A DNA stretch of 63,562 nt from Pseudarthrobacter sp. fls2-241-R2A-127 (GTDB taxonomy: Bacteria > Actinomycetota > Actinomycetes > Actinomycetales > Micrococcaceae). Position numbers and translations under genes: made by a program. The stretch spans positions 1 through 63,562 of the forward strand of contig NZ_JARVSF010000031.1 of the NCBI RefSeq assembly GCF_030209355.1, given 5' to 3'. Position 1 is the first letter of the stretch. Every line of letters begins with the position of its first letter. A model generated the notes under the pieces. It ran no database searches and had not been told where the DNA came from. It saw only the letters and a list, made by a program, of their open reading frames with translations. Shown in pieces: positions 23,990 to 33,088 of the stretch.

Positions 23990-24907
23990 TTAGCCTTTGA
24001 GGCCCTGGGTGGACACGCCCTCGACGATGTACCGCTGGAAGATCAGGAAGAAGATCAGCACGGGGAGCAGGGCCAGGACGGACATGGCGATCATCGCGCC
24101 GTAGTCCGAGGATTGGGTTTGGTCCACGAACAGGCGCAGGGCCAGGGGCAGCGGGTACTTGTCGGGGGTGTTCAGGTAGAGCAATGGGCCCAGGAAGTCG
24201 TTCCAGCTCCAGATGAAGGAGAAGATCGAGGTGGAGATCAGGGCCGGTTTCATCAGGGGCAGCATGATGGAGGTGAAGATCCGGACGTGTCCTGCGCCGT
24301 CGATCCGGGCTGCTTCGTCAAGTTCGGCCGGCAGGTTGCGCATGAACTGGACCATAAGGAATACGAAGAACGCGTCTCCGGCGAGGAACTTGCCGATGAG
24401 CAGCGGAACGTAGGTATCCACCAGGCCGAGCTGCTGGAAGATGATGTACTGCGGGATGATCACCACGTGGAAGGGCAGCAGCAGGGTGGCGATCATCATG
24501 CCGAAGAACAGGCTGCGGCCGGGGAATTTGATCCGGGCGAACGCGTAGGCGGACACACTCGCGGAGAGGATGGTGCCCACGACCGCGCCGATGGCCAGGA
24601 TCAGCGAGTTGGTGAAGAACTGCAGGGTTGAGACCCCGCCGATGCCTTCCATCGCGGTGGCGAAGTTGTCAAAGCTGAAGTTGTTGGACCACAGCGAGGT
24701 GTTCTGGCCGCCGATTTCGGAGTTGGGCTTGAACGCGGAGGCGACCATCCACACTGCCGGGTAGAGCACCACGCAGGTCAGCACGAGCGCTGCGGCGTGG
24801 AAGATGGCGCTCTTGGCGCGTTTGGCGGTGGTGGATTCCGATTTCGGGTTGTAGGCCGGGGCGGTGGCGCCCGGGGCCGGCTGGATGGGGGTTGCCGTTG
24901 TCGTCAT
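23990..24907 (-). CDS. CUT1 ABC transporter permease (MalG-like)
   Basis: A 305-residue permease with six membrane helices after a cytoplasmic N-terminus. The EAA loop ELDEAARIDGAGHVRIFTSI contacts the ATPase. It overlaps the MalF-like permease gene by four bases (24904-24907). It is the second permease of the importer whose binding protein is encoded at 25904; the operon diverges from a GH42 beta-galactosidase, suggesting a galactoside substrate. Confidence 0.93.
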   Translation of the reverse strand: MTTTATPIQPAPGATAPAYNPKSESTTAKRAKSAIFHAAALVLTCVVLYPAVWMVASAFKPNSEIGGQNTSLWSNNFSFDNFATAMEGIGGVSTLQFFTNSLILAIGAVVGTILSASVSAYAFARIKFPGRSLFFGMMIATLLLPFHVVIIPQYIIFQQLGLVDTYVPLLIGKFLAGDAFFVFLMVQFMRNLPAELDEAARIDGAGHVRIFTSIMLPLMKPALISTSIFSFIWSWNDFLGPLLYLNTPDKYPLPLALRLFVDQTQSSDYGAMIAMSVLALLPVLIFFLIFQRYIVEGVSTQGLKG

Positions 24908-25857
24908 TTTGCATCACCGCTGTAGTGGACCCAGGACTTGGAGGTGCGGAAGAAGATCAGCGTGATGATGCCGACCACGATCACCAGGAGCCAGGCCATG
25001 GCTGAGGCGTAGCCCATCCGGAAGTCGCTGAAGCCGCGCAGGTACAGGTAGAGGGTGTAGAAGAGGGTGGAGCCGGCGGGGCCGCCGTCACCGTTGGAGA
25101 TGATGTAGGCCGACGCGAAGATCTGGAACGCGTGGATGGTTTCCATCAACAGGTTGAAGAAGATCACCGGGGAGAGCATGGGCCAGGTGATGTTGAAGAA
25201 TTTCCGGACCGGACCGGCCCCGTCCATCGAGGCCGCCTCGTAGAGCTCGCCCGGGATTTGCTTCAGGCCGGCCAGGAAGATCACCATCGGGGCGCCGAAC
25301 TGCCACACGGTCAGCAGGATCATCATGGGCATGGTCATGGCCGGATTCCCCACCCAGCCGCCGATGTTGATTCCGAAGAAGGACAGGCCCTGGTCCACCG
25401 GGCCGGAATCGCCGAACATCGCTTTCCAGACGATCGCGATGGACACCGAAGCCCCGATCAGGGACGGGGCATAGAACGCCGACCGGTAGAAGCCCTGGCC
25501 GCGGCGCTTGCTGTTCAGCAGCATCGCCACCGCCAGTGCCGCGGCGAGCTTGAGCGGGGTACCGAAGACCACGTAGGACAGGGTCACCCCCACGGACTGC
25601 AGGAAGCGTTCGTCCTGGAAGAGGGTGGCGTAGTTGTCGAACCCGATCCACTTGGGCGGTTCGAACAGGTTGTAGTTGGTGAAGGACAGATACAGCGATG
25701 AGATCATCGGCCCCACCGTCAGGGCGATGAATCCCAGCAGCCAGGGCAGCAGGAAGGTGTAACCGGCGCGGGCATCCGCCCCGCGCTGCCGCGACTTGCG
25801 CGGCAGCGCGGTACCGGAATGCCCCCGGCGCCTGCTCAGGGTTGGGCTTTGAGTCAC
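24904..25857 (-). CDS. CUT1 ABC transporter permease (MalF-like)
   Basis: A 317-residue permease with six helices and the EAA loop ELYEAASMDGAGPVRKFFNI. The first helix region reads AGYTFLLPWLLGFIALTVGP, typical of the LacF/MsmF group of disaccharide and oligosaccharide permeases. It follows the binding-protein gene with a 46-base gap and overlaps its partner permease gene by four bases. Confidence 0.93.
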   Translation of the reverse strand: MTQSPTLSRRRGHSGTALPRKSRQRGADARAGYTFLLPWLLGFIALTVGPMISSLYLSFTNYNLFEPPKWIGFDNYATLFQDERFLQSVGVTLSYVVFGTPLKLAAALAVAMLLNSKRRGQGFYRSAFYAPSLIGASVSIAIVWKAMFGDSGPVDQGLSFFGINIGGWVGNPAMTMPMMILLTVWQFGAPMVIFLAGLKQIPGELYEAASMDGAGPVRKFFNITWPMLSPVIFFNLLMETIHAFQIFASAYIISNGDGGPAGSTLFYTLYLYLRGFSDFRMGYASAMAWLLVIVVGIITLIFFRTSKSWVHYSGDAK

Positions 25858-25903
25858 GAGTTCAATCCGTCAGTCGTGAACACTCGATCAGGCACTGGCC
25901 GGA

Positions 25904-27193
25904 TCAGGCGTTCTGCTTGATGAGGTCTTCGGCTTCCTTGAACCACGCGTCGACGGCACCGTCAACGGTGAGCTTGCCGTAGTTGAGGTCGGAGGCAATC
26001 CGGCCGAACGATGCTTCCAGCGTGCCGAAACCGACAATGGGCGGTTCGGGTGCGTCCTTCAGGTACTGCTCGATGGACTTCTCGTAATCCACCACCAGCT
26101 TGTCGGCGCCGTCGAACGTGGTGCCGTCGCGCTGGGTTTTGGAGGCCGGAACGCCGCGGGAGGTCTTGAAGATCTGGCCTACCTCGGGATCATTGACCAT
26201 GAAATCGATGAAGCGGGCGGCAGCATCCTTGAACTTGGTCTTGGCGCTGGCCACCATCAGCATGGAGGGCTTCAGGAACAGGCCCAGGTTGTTCGGGTCA
26301 TCCGAAGGGACCGGTACCAGCTTGAGTTGCTTGGCGCCACTGTCAGCCAGGTAGCCGGCCATGAAGTTGTCCCAGGTAACCTCGGCAGCACTGACGTTGG
26401 AGCCGAACGGCGACTTGGGCTTGAGCTGGGTCACCCTGTCTTCCGGCACGATGGCCTGGGTGCCGCGCAGCTTCGCGTTGAGGTTCCACCAGGTCTTCAG
26501 GTCGTCCTTGCTGAATCCCAGCTTCCCGTCGCTGTTGAACGCCTGGATGTTCTTCTGGCGGAGCCAGATGTTGAACTGCCACCACACACCCGTGAAGTCC
26601 GTGGAACCGTACAGGGTGCCGTTGCCCTTGTCGCCAACTTCCTTCAGGAATGCCTGGAATTCGGACCAGGTCCACTTGCCCGTGGGCTCGGCGATGCCCA
26701 GGGAAGCCAGTTTGGCGGGATCGTAGTAGACCGCGAAGGCGTTGGTGCTGGTGGGGATGCCGTAGGTCTTGCCCTTGATCTGCCCGGACGGCAGGAGTGA
26801 TTTCTCGAACGCGGAGGTATCGATCTTCACGGTGCCCAGGTCCAGGAGCTGGTTGCGCTGGCCGTAATCGCGCAGGTAGGACAGGTCCCACTGCATCACG
26901 TCCGGCAGGCCGCCGCCGGCCGCTTCGGTGGCGCGCTTCTGCCAGTAGCCGGCGAAGTCCGTGAAGTTGCCGTTGACCTTGATGTCCGGGTTCTTGGATT
27001 CGAAGAGGGCGATGGCCTTGCGGGTGCGCTCGGCGCGGTCGTCGTTGCCCCACCAGGTGTAGTTGATGGTCACGGGATTGTCAGCGGATCCGGTCTGGCC
27101 GGAAGAGCTGGATCCGTTCCCACAGGCTGCCAGGGCTGCGGCAGATGCGGTGCCGATGGCCACGGTAGTGAGGAAATGCCTTCTGTTGATCAC
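25904..27193 (-). CDS. Extracellular sugar-binding lipoprotein with Tat-type signal
   Basis: A 429-residue family 1 solute-binding protein. The start is a GTG at 27193 with AGGAGG 5 bases before it; an upstream in-frame start at 27337 would run through the operator region and is rejected. The signal sequence INRRHFLTTVAIGTASAAAL has a twin-arginine pattern (RRHFL) before the lipobox LAAC, so export by Tat and lipidation are predicted. It heads the minus-strand importer operon and diverges from the GH42 beta-galactosidase gene, which suggests binding of galactosides or galacto-oligosaccharides. Confidence 0.9.
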   Translation of the reverse strand: MINRRHFLTTVAIGTASAAALAACGNGSSSSGQTGSADNPVTINYTWWGNDDRAERTRKAIALFESKNPDIKVNGNFTDFAGYWQKRATEAAGGGLPDVMQWDLSYLRDYGQRNQLLDLGTVKIDTSAFEKSLLPSGQIKGKTYGIPTSTNAFAVYYDPAKLASLGIAEPTGKWTWSEFQAFLKEVGDKGNGTLYGSTDFTGVWWQFNIWLRQKNIQAFNSDGKLGFSKDDLKTWWNLNAKLRGTQAIVPEDRVTQLKPKSPFGSNVSAAEVTWDNFMAGYLADSGAKQLKLVPVPSDDPNNLGLFLKPSMLMVASAKTKFKDAAARFIDFMVNDPEVGQIFKTSRGVPASKTQRDGTTFDGADKLVVDYEKSIEQYLKDAPEPPIVGFGTLEASFGRIASDLNYGKLTVDGAVDAWFKEAEDLIKQNA

Positions 27194-27264
27194 GGGAGCC
27201 TCCTTGCTCAATGGGTGCCTGCCTCGCTCTACAACGTAAGTAGTGAGCTGGCTAACACGGCTTC

Positions 27265-27349
27265 TGAAACGATACAATAGCTGCATTCCGAGTAATGGGC
27301 AAGCGTTTTCCAACCCGTCTGGGCAAGCGTTTTCCAAGAAAACGCTTCC
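27265..27349. promoter_or_regulatory. Composite operator region between sugar importer and beta-galactosidase
   Basis: Two operator families occur together. TGAAACGATACA (27265-27276) fits TGWWWCGWWWCA and is nearer the binding-protein gene. Two direct copies of GGGCAAGCGTTTTCCAA (27297-27313 and 27321-27337, 24 bases apart) and a downstream inverted copy give a perfect 10-bp palindrome, AAGCGTTTTC / GAAAACGCTT (27325-27334 / 27338-27347, 3-base spacer). The last repeats end 41 bases before the beta-galactosidase start codon. Confidence 0.7.
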
Positions 27350-27387
27350 TCACAGCAACCCAGCCCTTCAGTTGACAAAGGAGTCCG

Positions 27388-29406
27388 ATGACACAGCAGG
27401 AAAGCACAGGTCCGGCCAGCGTTTGGCGCAACGTTGGGGGCATCGCATTCGGCGGCGACTACAACCCCGAGCAATGGCCCGCGGACGTCCGGCTGGAGGA
27501 TCTCGGCCTCATGCAGGAAGCGGGGGTGAATTTCCTCAGCGTCGGCATCTTCTCCTGGGCCCTGCTGGAACCGGCCGAAGGGCACTACGAGTTCGGCTGG
27601 CTGGACGAGGTGATGGACAACCTCGCCGGGATCGGGGTGAAGGTGGCCCTGGCCACCGCCACGGCCGCTCCCCCGGCATGGCTGGTCCGCAAGCACCCGG
27701 AAATCCTGCCGGTCACGGCTGACGGGACCATACTGGGACCCGGCTCACGGCGGCATTACACGCCGTCGTCGGCCGTCTATCGCCGCTACGCCGCCGGGAT
27801 CACGCGCGTACTCGCCGAACGCTACAAGGACCACCCCGCGCTGGCGCTGTGGCACGTGGACAACGAACTGGGCTGCCACGTTTCAGAGTTCTACGGGGAG
27901 GAGGACGCCGCCGCCTTCCGCGCCTGGCTGGAACGCCGGTACGGCAGCATCGAGGCCCTGAACGCCTCCTGGGGCACCGCATTCTGGTCCCAGAACTACG
28001 CCTCCTTCGATGAAATCGTGCCGCCCGCCGTCGCCCCGTCAACCCTGAACCCCGGCCAGCAACTGGACTTCCAGCGGTTCAACTCGTGGGCCCTGATGGA
28101 CTACTACCGTGAGTTGGTGGCCGTCCTGCGCGAGGTCACCCCGGGCGTCCCCTGCACCACCAACCTGATGGCCTCAAGCGCCACAAAATCCATGGACTAC
28201 TTCAGCTGGGCCAAGGACCTGGACGTCATCGCCAACGACCACTACCTTGTGGCGGCGGACCCGGAACGGCACATCGAACTCGCGTTCAGCGCGGACCTCA
28301 CGCGCGGCATTGCCGGCGGTGACCCGTGGATCCTCATGGAGCATTCGACGTCGGCCGTCAACTGGCAGCCGCGCAACCAGCCCAAGATGCCAGGCGAGAT
28401 GCTGCGCAATTCGCTGGCCCATGTGGCCCGCGGAGCCGACGCCGTGATGTTCTTCCAGTGGCGGCAAAGCTTTGCGGGGTCGGAGAAGTTCCATTCCGCC
28501 ATGGTGCCGCACGGCGGACGGGACACGCGGGTGTGGCGTGAGGTGGTGGAGCTCGGCGCGGCCCTCAAGCGCCTCGAAGCCGTGCGCGGATCCCGGGTCC
28601 AGTCGCGGACCGCCATCGTCTTCGACTACGAGGCATGGTGGGCCAGCGAAATCGATTCCAAGCCCAGCGTCGACGTGAAGTACCTGGACCTGTTGAGGGC
28701 GTTCCACCGGTCCCTGGTGCTGCGCGGAGTCTCCGTTGATGTGGTGCACCCGTCCGCGTCGCTGGATGCTTACGACCTGGTGCTGGTGTGCACGCTGTAC
28801 GCCGTGTCCGATGACTCCGCCGCCAATATCGCTGCTGCCGCCGCTGCCGGCGCAACGGTCCTGGTCAGTTATTTCAGCGGGATCGCGGACCTGCAGGACC
28901 ACATCCGGCTGGGTGGCTACCCCGGCGCGTTCCGCGACCTCCTGGGCGTTCGCGTGGAGGAATTCCACCCTGTGCTGGCCGGGGTCCAGCTGACGTTGAG
29001 CGACGGCACCACCTCGTCAATCTGGAGCGAGCACGTCCGCCTTGCCGGCGCGGAGGCCGTACAGGCGTTTACCGGTTACCCGCTGGAGGGCGTGCCTTCC
29101 CTGACCCGGCGGGATGTTGGATCCGGGACGGCGTGGTACCTGGCCACCTTCCCCGACGCCGACGGCATTGAAGCCCTGGTGGACACGCTGCTCGCCGAAT
29201 CAGGCGTGTCTCCCGTTGCCGCTGCCGACCGCGGGGTGGAGCTGACGCGGCGACTGGCCGCGGACGGGCGCAGCTTCGTGTTCGCGATCAACCACACCAG
29301 GACGGATGCCGCCGTCTCCGCCACCGGCGAGGACCTGCTGACCGGCGCGCCGTTCCCCGGCACTGTCCCGGCCGGCGGCGTCGCGGTGGTGGCGGAAACT
29401 AGCTAG
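27388..29406 (+). CDS. GH42 beta-galactosidase
   Basis: A 672-residue family 42 beta-galactosidase for cytoplasmic galactosides. The family start GGDYNPEQWP is near residue 18; the acid/base glutamate is in LWHVDNELGCH, and the nucleophile is in ILMEHSTSAVNW. The trimerisation domain and C-terminal beta domain follow, giving the normal length. AAAGGAG lies 6 bases before the ATG. No signal peptide. It diverges from an importer operon under shared operators, so uptake and cleavage of galactosides, perhaps galactan side chains of pectin, are likely co-regulated. Confidence 0.95.
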   Translation: MTQQESTGPASVWRNVGGIAFGGDYNPEQWPADVRLEDLGLMQEAGVNFLSVGIFSWALLEPAEGHYEFGWLDEVMDNLAGIGVKVALATATAAPPAWLVRKHPEILPVTADGTILGPGSRRHYTPSSAVYRRYAAGITRVLAERYKDHPALALWHVDNELGCHVSEFYGEEDAAAFRAWLERRYGSIEALNASWGTAFWSQNYASFDEIVPPAVAPSTLNPGQQLDFQRFNSWALMDYYRELVAVLREVTPGVPCTTNLMASSATKSMDYFSWAKDLDVIANDHYLVAADPERHIELAFSADLTRGIAGGDPWILMEHSTSAVNWQPRNQPKMPGEMLRNSLAHVARGADAVMFFQWRQSFAGSEKFHSAMVPHGGRDTRVWREVVELGAALKRLEAVRGSRVQSRTAIVFDYEAWWASEIDSKPSVDVKYLDLLRAFHRSLVLRGVSVDVVHPSASLDAYDLVLVCTLYAVSDDSAANIAAAAAAGATVLVSYFSGIADLQDHIRLGGYPGAFRDLLGVRVEEFHPVLAGVQLTLSDGTTSSIWSEHVRLAGAEAVQAFTGYPLEGVPSLTRRDVGSGTAWYLATFPDADGIEALVDTLLAESGVSPVAAADRGVELTRRLAADGRSFVFAINHTRTDAAVSATGEDLLTGAPFPGTVPAGGVAVVAETS

Positions 29407-29429
29407 CCCCGTCCGTCAAGGACTTACGA

Positions 29430-29456
29430 CGGCGGCGCCTCCATGGGGCGCCGCCG
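29430..29456 (+). terminator. GC-rich hairpin after the beta-galactosidase gene
   Basis: A 10-bp perfect inverted repeat (CGGCGGCGCC at 29430-29439, GGCGCCGCCG at 29447-29456) starts 24 bases after the stop codon. No T tract follows, so it would be a non-canonical terminator of the kind common in actinobacteria. The rest of 29407-29603 holds one short hairpin (29503-29508 / 29512-29517) and nothing else I recognise. Confidence 0.5.
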
Positions 29457-29603
29457 GTGGGCAATGAGGGGCGAGGGGCAGTTAAACAGCTACTCCCCGG
29501 AAGGAACCGTTGGTTCCCGCCGGGGCGTAGCTGCCACCCGCCGTCGGACGCCTGGAATGGGGAGGCATCCACCCATAGCGTCCGGAGCCGTGTTGGCGGT
29601 GAA

Positions 29604-30962
29604 TCAGTTGCTGATGGCCGATTTCATCTCGTCGGTTGCCTTCTTGCCCGCATCGGCCGGTGACAGCCGATCGAACAGGACTTCCGACGTGTACCGTTTG
29701 ATGATTTCCTGGATCGCGCCCGCACCCTTCGGCGGCGGTGCCGGAGCTTCGCCGAGCTCACCCTTGATCTGGTCGATGAAGTTGACCACCTTGACATCGG
29801 CCGGTGTCAGTTTGGGCTGGATGGCGGCCCGGACATCCGAGTTGGGGTAGACGCCGCGGTCCGCCAGGAGCGCTTCACCGGCCTTGACGTTGTTGGTCAG
29901 GAAGTTGATGAACTTGGCAGTTTCCTGCGGGTGCTTGGTGCGCGAGGACGCGGACCAGAACTGCGAGGCCTTGTACCAAAGCTCCGCGTCGGCAGCCGAG
30001 CCCGTCTTGGTGGGGAACCGCAGGATCTTGAGGTCTCCGCCGCTCGCTTTCTCCAGGGCCGGCGCCTGGTTGGACCACCAGAACGCCATTGCATTCTTGC
30101 CGGTGGCCAGTCCGCTCTGGTCAAGCGGAGCGGCTTCAGCCTCAACTACCTCGGATGCTGAGGGCACGGCCTTCTTCTGGCTCAGCTCCTTCAGGAACGC
30201 CCACCAGTCCGCGATGTCACCGGACTCAAAGCCCAGCTTGCCGTCGGACGTGTAGAGGGACTTGCCGTCCTGCCGGAGCCAGACTCCCAGGGAGGCCTCG
30301 TCCGTTCCGTAGGCTGCCGCGCCGTAGGTGCCCTTGGGCGATTTGGCGGTGATTTCGGCGGCGATCCGGCCAAAGTCGTCCCAGGTCCATTTGGTGTCAT
30401 CCGGCAGCGGAACGCCGGCGGCCTGGAAAACAGCGGGATTGGCCAGGATGGTGGCGGCGTTGATACCGGCCGCGATGCCCGTCAGGCCCTTCTGGCCCTT
30501 GCCGGCATTCAGGGCCGCCTCATCCAGCTTGGAGGTGTCGATGTCGTACTTGGACAGGTCCAGGAGCGCGCCGCGGCTGGAGTACTCCGTGATGTATTTC
30601 TCGTCCATTTGGATGATGTCCGGGGCGTCATTGGCGGCCACCTGGGTGGCGAGCTTGTCCCAGTATCCGCTCCAGTCGCCGAACTCGGGTTTGATCTTGA
30701 TCTTGGGATTTTCGGCTTCGAACTGCTTGATGGCTTCTTGCGTGAGTTGGGCGCGCTTGTCGCCGCCCCACCAGGAGAAGCGAAGCTCGACGGTTCCGTC
30801 AGCGCTCTGCGGCGTGGCTCCCCCGCCGCAGGCACTGAGGGCCATGACGGCGGCGACTGCGGCTGCAACCGCGCCTGCTTTACGGGTTCGGCGCGATACG
30901 CGCGAAGGGGGTGCCCCTGCCGGCTGCTTGGCAGCTGATGCAGGACGGGGAAAAAGCGGCAC
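29604..30962 (-). CDS. Extracellular sugar-binding lipoprotein
   Basis: A 452-residue family 1 solute-binding protein. A basic N-terminal stretch (SRRTRKAG) precedes a hydrophobic core and the lipobox LSAC, so it is an exported lipoprotein; the GTG start at 30962 has GGAG 7 bases upstream. The mature start VELRFSWWGGDKRAQ and motifs such as EYSSRGALLDLSKY closely match the binding protein encoded at 33432, so the two are paralogues. It lies downstream of a permease pair but has its own operator (31055-31066) and follows a strong hairpin, so it may be transcribed separately. Confidence 0.9.
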   Translation of the reverse strand: MPLFPRPASAAKQPAGAPPSRVSRRTRKAGAVAAAVAAVMALSACGGGATPQSADGTVELRFSWWGGDKRAQLTQEAIKQFEAENPKIKIKPEFGDWSGYWDKLATQVAANDAPDIIQMDEKYITEYSSRGALLDLSKYDIDTSKLDEAALNAGKGQKGLTGIAAGINAATILANPAVFQAAGVPLPDDTKWTWDDFGRIAAEITAKSPKGTYGAAAYGTDEASLGVWLRQDGKSLYTSDGKLGFESGDIADWWAFLKELSQKKAVPSASEVVEAEAAPLDQSGLATGKNAMAFWWSNQAPALEKASGGDLKILRFPTKTGSAADAELWYKASQFWSASSRTKHPQETAKFINFLTNNVKAGEALLADRGVYPNSDVRAAIQPKLTPADVKVVNFIDQIKGELGEAPAPPPKGAGAIQEIIKRYTSEVLFDRLSPADAGKKATDEMKSAISN

Positions 30963-31054
30963 TGTGTAACTCCGATCTTCTTTGATCCAGGTGCGGTGAC
31001 GTTGGGGTTGGCAGGTGCCGCAGCCTTCGAGGTTTCGAAGGCCCGCCTTGCCGC

Positions 31055-31066
31055 GAAAGCGCTTTC
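31055..31066. promoter_or_regulatory. Perfect LacI-type operator upstream of a binding-protein gene
   Basis: GAAAGCGCTTTC is a perfect 12-bp palindrome 93 bases before the start of the binding protein at 30962. It belongs to the same family as the sites near 33373 and 45137. A second inverted repeat, GCCTTCGA / TCGAAGGC (31023-31030 / 31035-31042), lies between it and the gene. Confidence 0.65.
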
Positions 31067-31135
31067 TGCATCTAAGGCTACAAGTTAGCTACTTGTACAA
31101 GATGCGCTGCGAAATGCTCCCGCCCCGGGACGCGC

Positions 31136-31165
31136 GAACGGCCCGTCGCTGGCGACGGGCCGTTC
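31136..31165 (-). terminator. Strong hairpin after the permease pair
   Basis: A 14-bp perfect inverted repeat (31136-31149 / 31152-31165, GAACGGCCCGTCGC and complement) lies 44 bases past the stop of the MalG-like permease at 31210. No T run follows on either strand. It may still separate the permease transcript from the downstream binding-protein gene. Confidence 0.55.
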
Positions 31166-31209
31166 AAGGGGTGGTGCAGGGTAATGCGTGACGCCGGGTG
31201 ACGCGTCCG

Positions 31210-32154
31210 CTATTTGATGCCGGTGGTGGCGATGCCCTTGATGAGGAACCGCTGGCCGAAGAGGAATACCAGGAAGACGGGCAGCAGCGAGACGATGGAC
31301 ATGGCGAACAGGGATCCCCAGCTGGTGGCTGACTGCGAGTCGACGAAAGCACGCAGCGCTACGGGAACCGTGAACATATCCGGGTCCGTGAGGTAGATCA
31401 GGGCGCCGAAGAAGTCGTTCCAGGTCCAGATGAACGTGAAGATCGTGGTGGTGGCCAGGGCCGGCACCATCAGCGGCAGGATCACGCGCAGGAAGATGCG
31501 CGGGTGGCCTGCCCCATCGATCCTGGCGGCTTCATCGAGCTCCTTGGGGATGCCCCGGATGAACTGCACCATGAGGAAGACGAAGAACGCGTCCGTGGCG
31601 AGGAGCTTGGGAACGATCAGCGGCCAGAAGGTGTTCACCCAGCCGATCTGCGAGAACAGGATGTATTGCGGAACGATCACCACGTGGAAGGGGAGCATGA
31701 TGGTCAGCAGCATGATGCCGAAGAACAGCTTTTTGGCGGTGAACTGCAGCCGCGCGAATGCGTAGGCTGCCATCGAGCATGAGACCAGGTTGCCCAGGAT
31801 CGAGCCGATCACCACGATCGCTGAGTTGATCATGTAGTGGCCGAACGGGTGGGTCAGCGCCGACCATCCGGAGGTGTAGTTGCTCATTTCCAGGCTGTTC
31901 AGCCACAAGCCCGGTTCCCGGAAGATCAAATCGTTCGGCCGCAGCGAGGAGACCACCATCCACAGGAGCGGGTAGATCATCAACCCGCCGGCCAGGATCA
32001 GGATGGCGTGCTTCATCAGCGATTTACCACGCTGGGCCCTGCTGAAGGCCAGTGTTCCGCGTGACTCGCGGACCCTGGGCTTGCGGTTCGTAGGCTTGCC
32101 GGCGCCCCCGGACTTCTTCTCCGGGGTGGGCAGCGTCTCAAGCTTAGTCGTCAT
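31210..32154 (-). CDS. CUT1 ABC transporter permease (MalG-like)
   Basis: A 314-residue permease with a long basic N-terminus, six membrane helices and the EAA loop ELDEAARIDGAGHPRIFLRV. It overlaps its partner permease gene by 11 bases (32144-32154). The pair lies between two paralogous binding proteins (29604 and 33432), so which one docks on it is unclear. No ATPase gene is nearby. Confidence 0.92.
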   Translation of the reverse strand: MTTKLETLPTPEKKSGGAGKPTNRKPRVRESRGTLAFSRAQRGKSLMKHAILILAGGLMIYPLLWMVVSSLRPNDLIFREPGLWLNSLEMSNYTSGWSALTHPFGHYMINSAIVVIGSILGNLVSCSMAAYAFARLQFTAKKLFFGIMLLTIMLPFHVVIVPQYILFSQIGWVNTFWPLIVPKLLATDAFFVFLMVQFIRGIPKELDEAARIDGAGHPRIFLRVILPLMVPALATTTIFTFIWTWNDFFGALIYLTDPDMFTVPVALRAFVDSQSATSWGSLFAMSIVSLLPVFLVFLFGQRFLIKGIATTGIK

Positions 32155-33088
32155 AGAAAACCCAATACTTAGAAGCGATGAAGTTGATGGCGGTGAAGAC
32201 GCCGATGATGAGCAGCAGCACCCATGCCATGGCTGAGGCGTAGCCCATGTCGAACTGGCCGAAGCCCTTTTGGTAGAGGTACAAGGTGAAGAACATCGTT
32301 GAGTCGGAGGGTCCGCCGTTGCCGCCGGAGACGATGAACGCCTGGGTGAAGGACTGGAACGAACCGATGATCTGCAGAACCAGGTTGAAGAAGATGATCG
32401 GGCTCAGCATGGGCATGGTGATCCGCCAGAACTGCTGGAGCGTGGTGGCGCCATCCACCCTGGCCGCCTCGTAGTACATATTGGGGATCTGGCGCAGGCC
32501 CGCGAGGAAGATGATCATCGGAGCGCCGAAAGTCCAGACGTGCAGCAGGATGATCGACCCCAAGGCCGTACTGGGGTCCGAGATCCAGCCCGGACCCTGG
32601 ATGCCGAACATGGCCAGGACCTGGTTGACCAGGCCAGTGGTGCCGAAGATCTGCTTCCACAAGATCGCGACGGCCACCGAACCGCCCAGCAACGAGGGCA
32701 AGTAGAACACCGAACGGTAGAACGGAAGGCCACGGAGCCCCTTATCCAGGACGAGCGCGATCAGCAGCGCAACAGCCAGCTGCAGCGGAACACCGACCAG
32801 TACGTAGGTAAACGTGACCCGCAACGAATTGTGCAGCCGGGCATCGCTGAGCATCCGGGTGAAGTTGTCCAGCCCAGTCCACTCAGGCGGCTGGAGCAGG
32901 TTGTAGTCCGTGAAGGACAAGTACAGGGACATCAGCATCGGGCCGATGGTGATGGCCACCAGGCCCACCAGCCACGGGAGCAGGAAGATGTAGGCGGCCT
33001 TGTTGTCCCGCCTGTTGGCCTTCTTCTCCTCCGCGGTGGCCTTGCCCTTCCGCCGGCTTAACGAAGACAGTTCGCTGATGGCGCTCAC
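32144..33088 (-). CDS. CUT1 ABC transporter permease (MalF-like)
   Basis: A 314-residue permease with six membrane helices and the EAA loop YYEAARVDGATTLQQFWRI. The start GTG at 33088 overlaps the stop codon of an upstream 29-codon open frame (GTGA), and no separate ribosome binding site is obvious, which suggests translational coupling to that small frame. It diverges from the binding-protein gene at 33432 across an operator-rich region. Confidence 0.92.
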   Translation of the reverse strand: MSAISELSSLSRRKGKATAEEKKANRRDNKAAYIFLLPWLVGLVAITIGPMLMSLYLSFTDYNLLQPPEWTGLDNFTRMLSDARLHNSLRVTFTYVLVGVPLQLAVALLIALVLDKGLRGLPFYRSVFYLPSLLGGSVAVAILWKQIFGTTGLVNQVLAMFGIQGPGWISDPSTALGSIILLHVWTFGAPMIIFLAGLRQIPNMYYEAARVDGATTLQQFWRITMPMLSPIIFFNLVLQIIGSFQSFTQAFIVSGGNGGPSDSTMFFTLYLYQKGFGQFDMGYASAMAWVLLLIIGVFTAINFIASKYWVFYDD

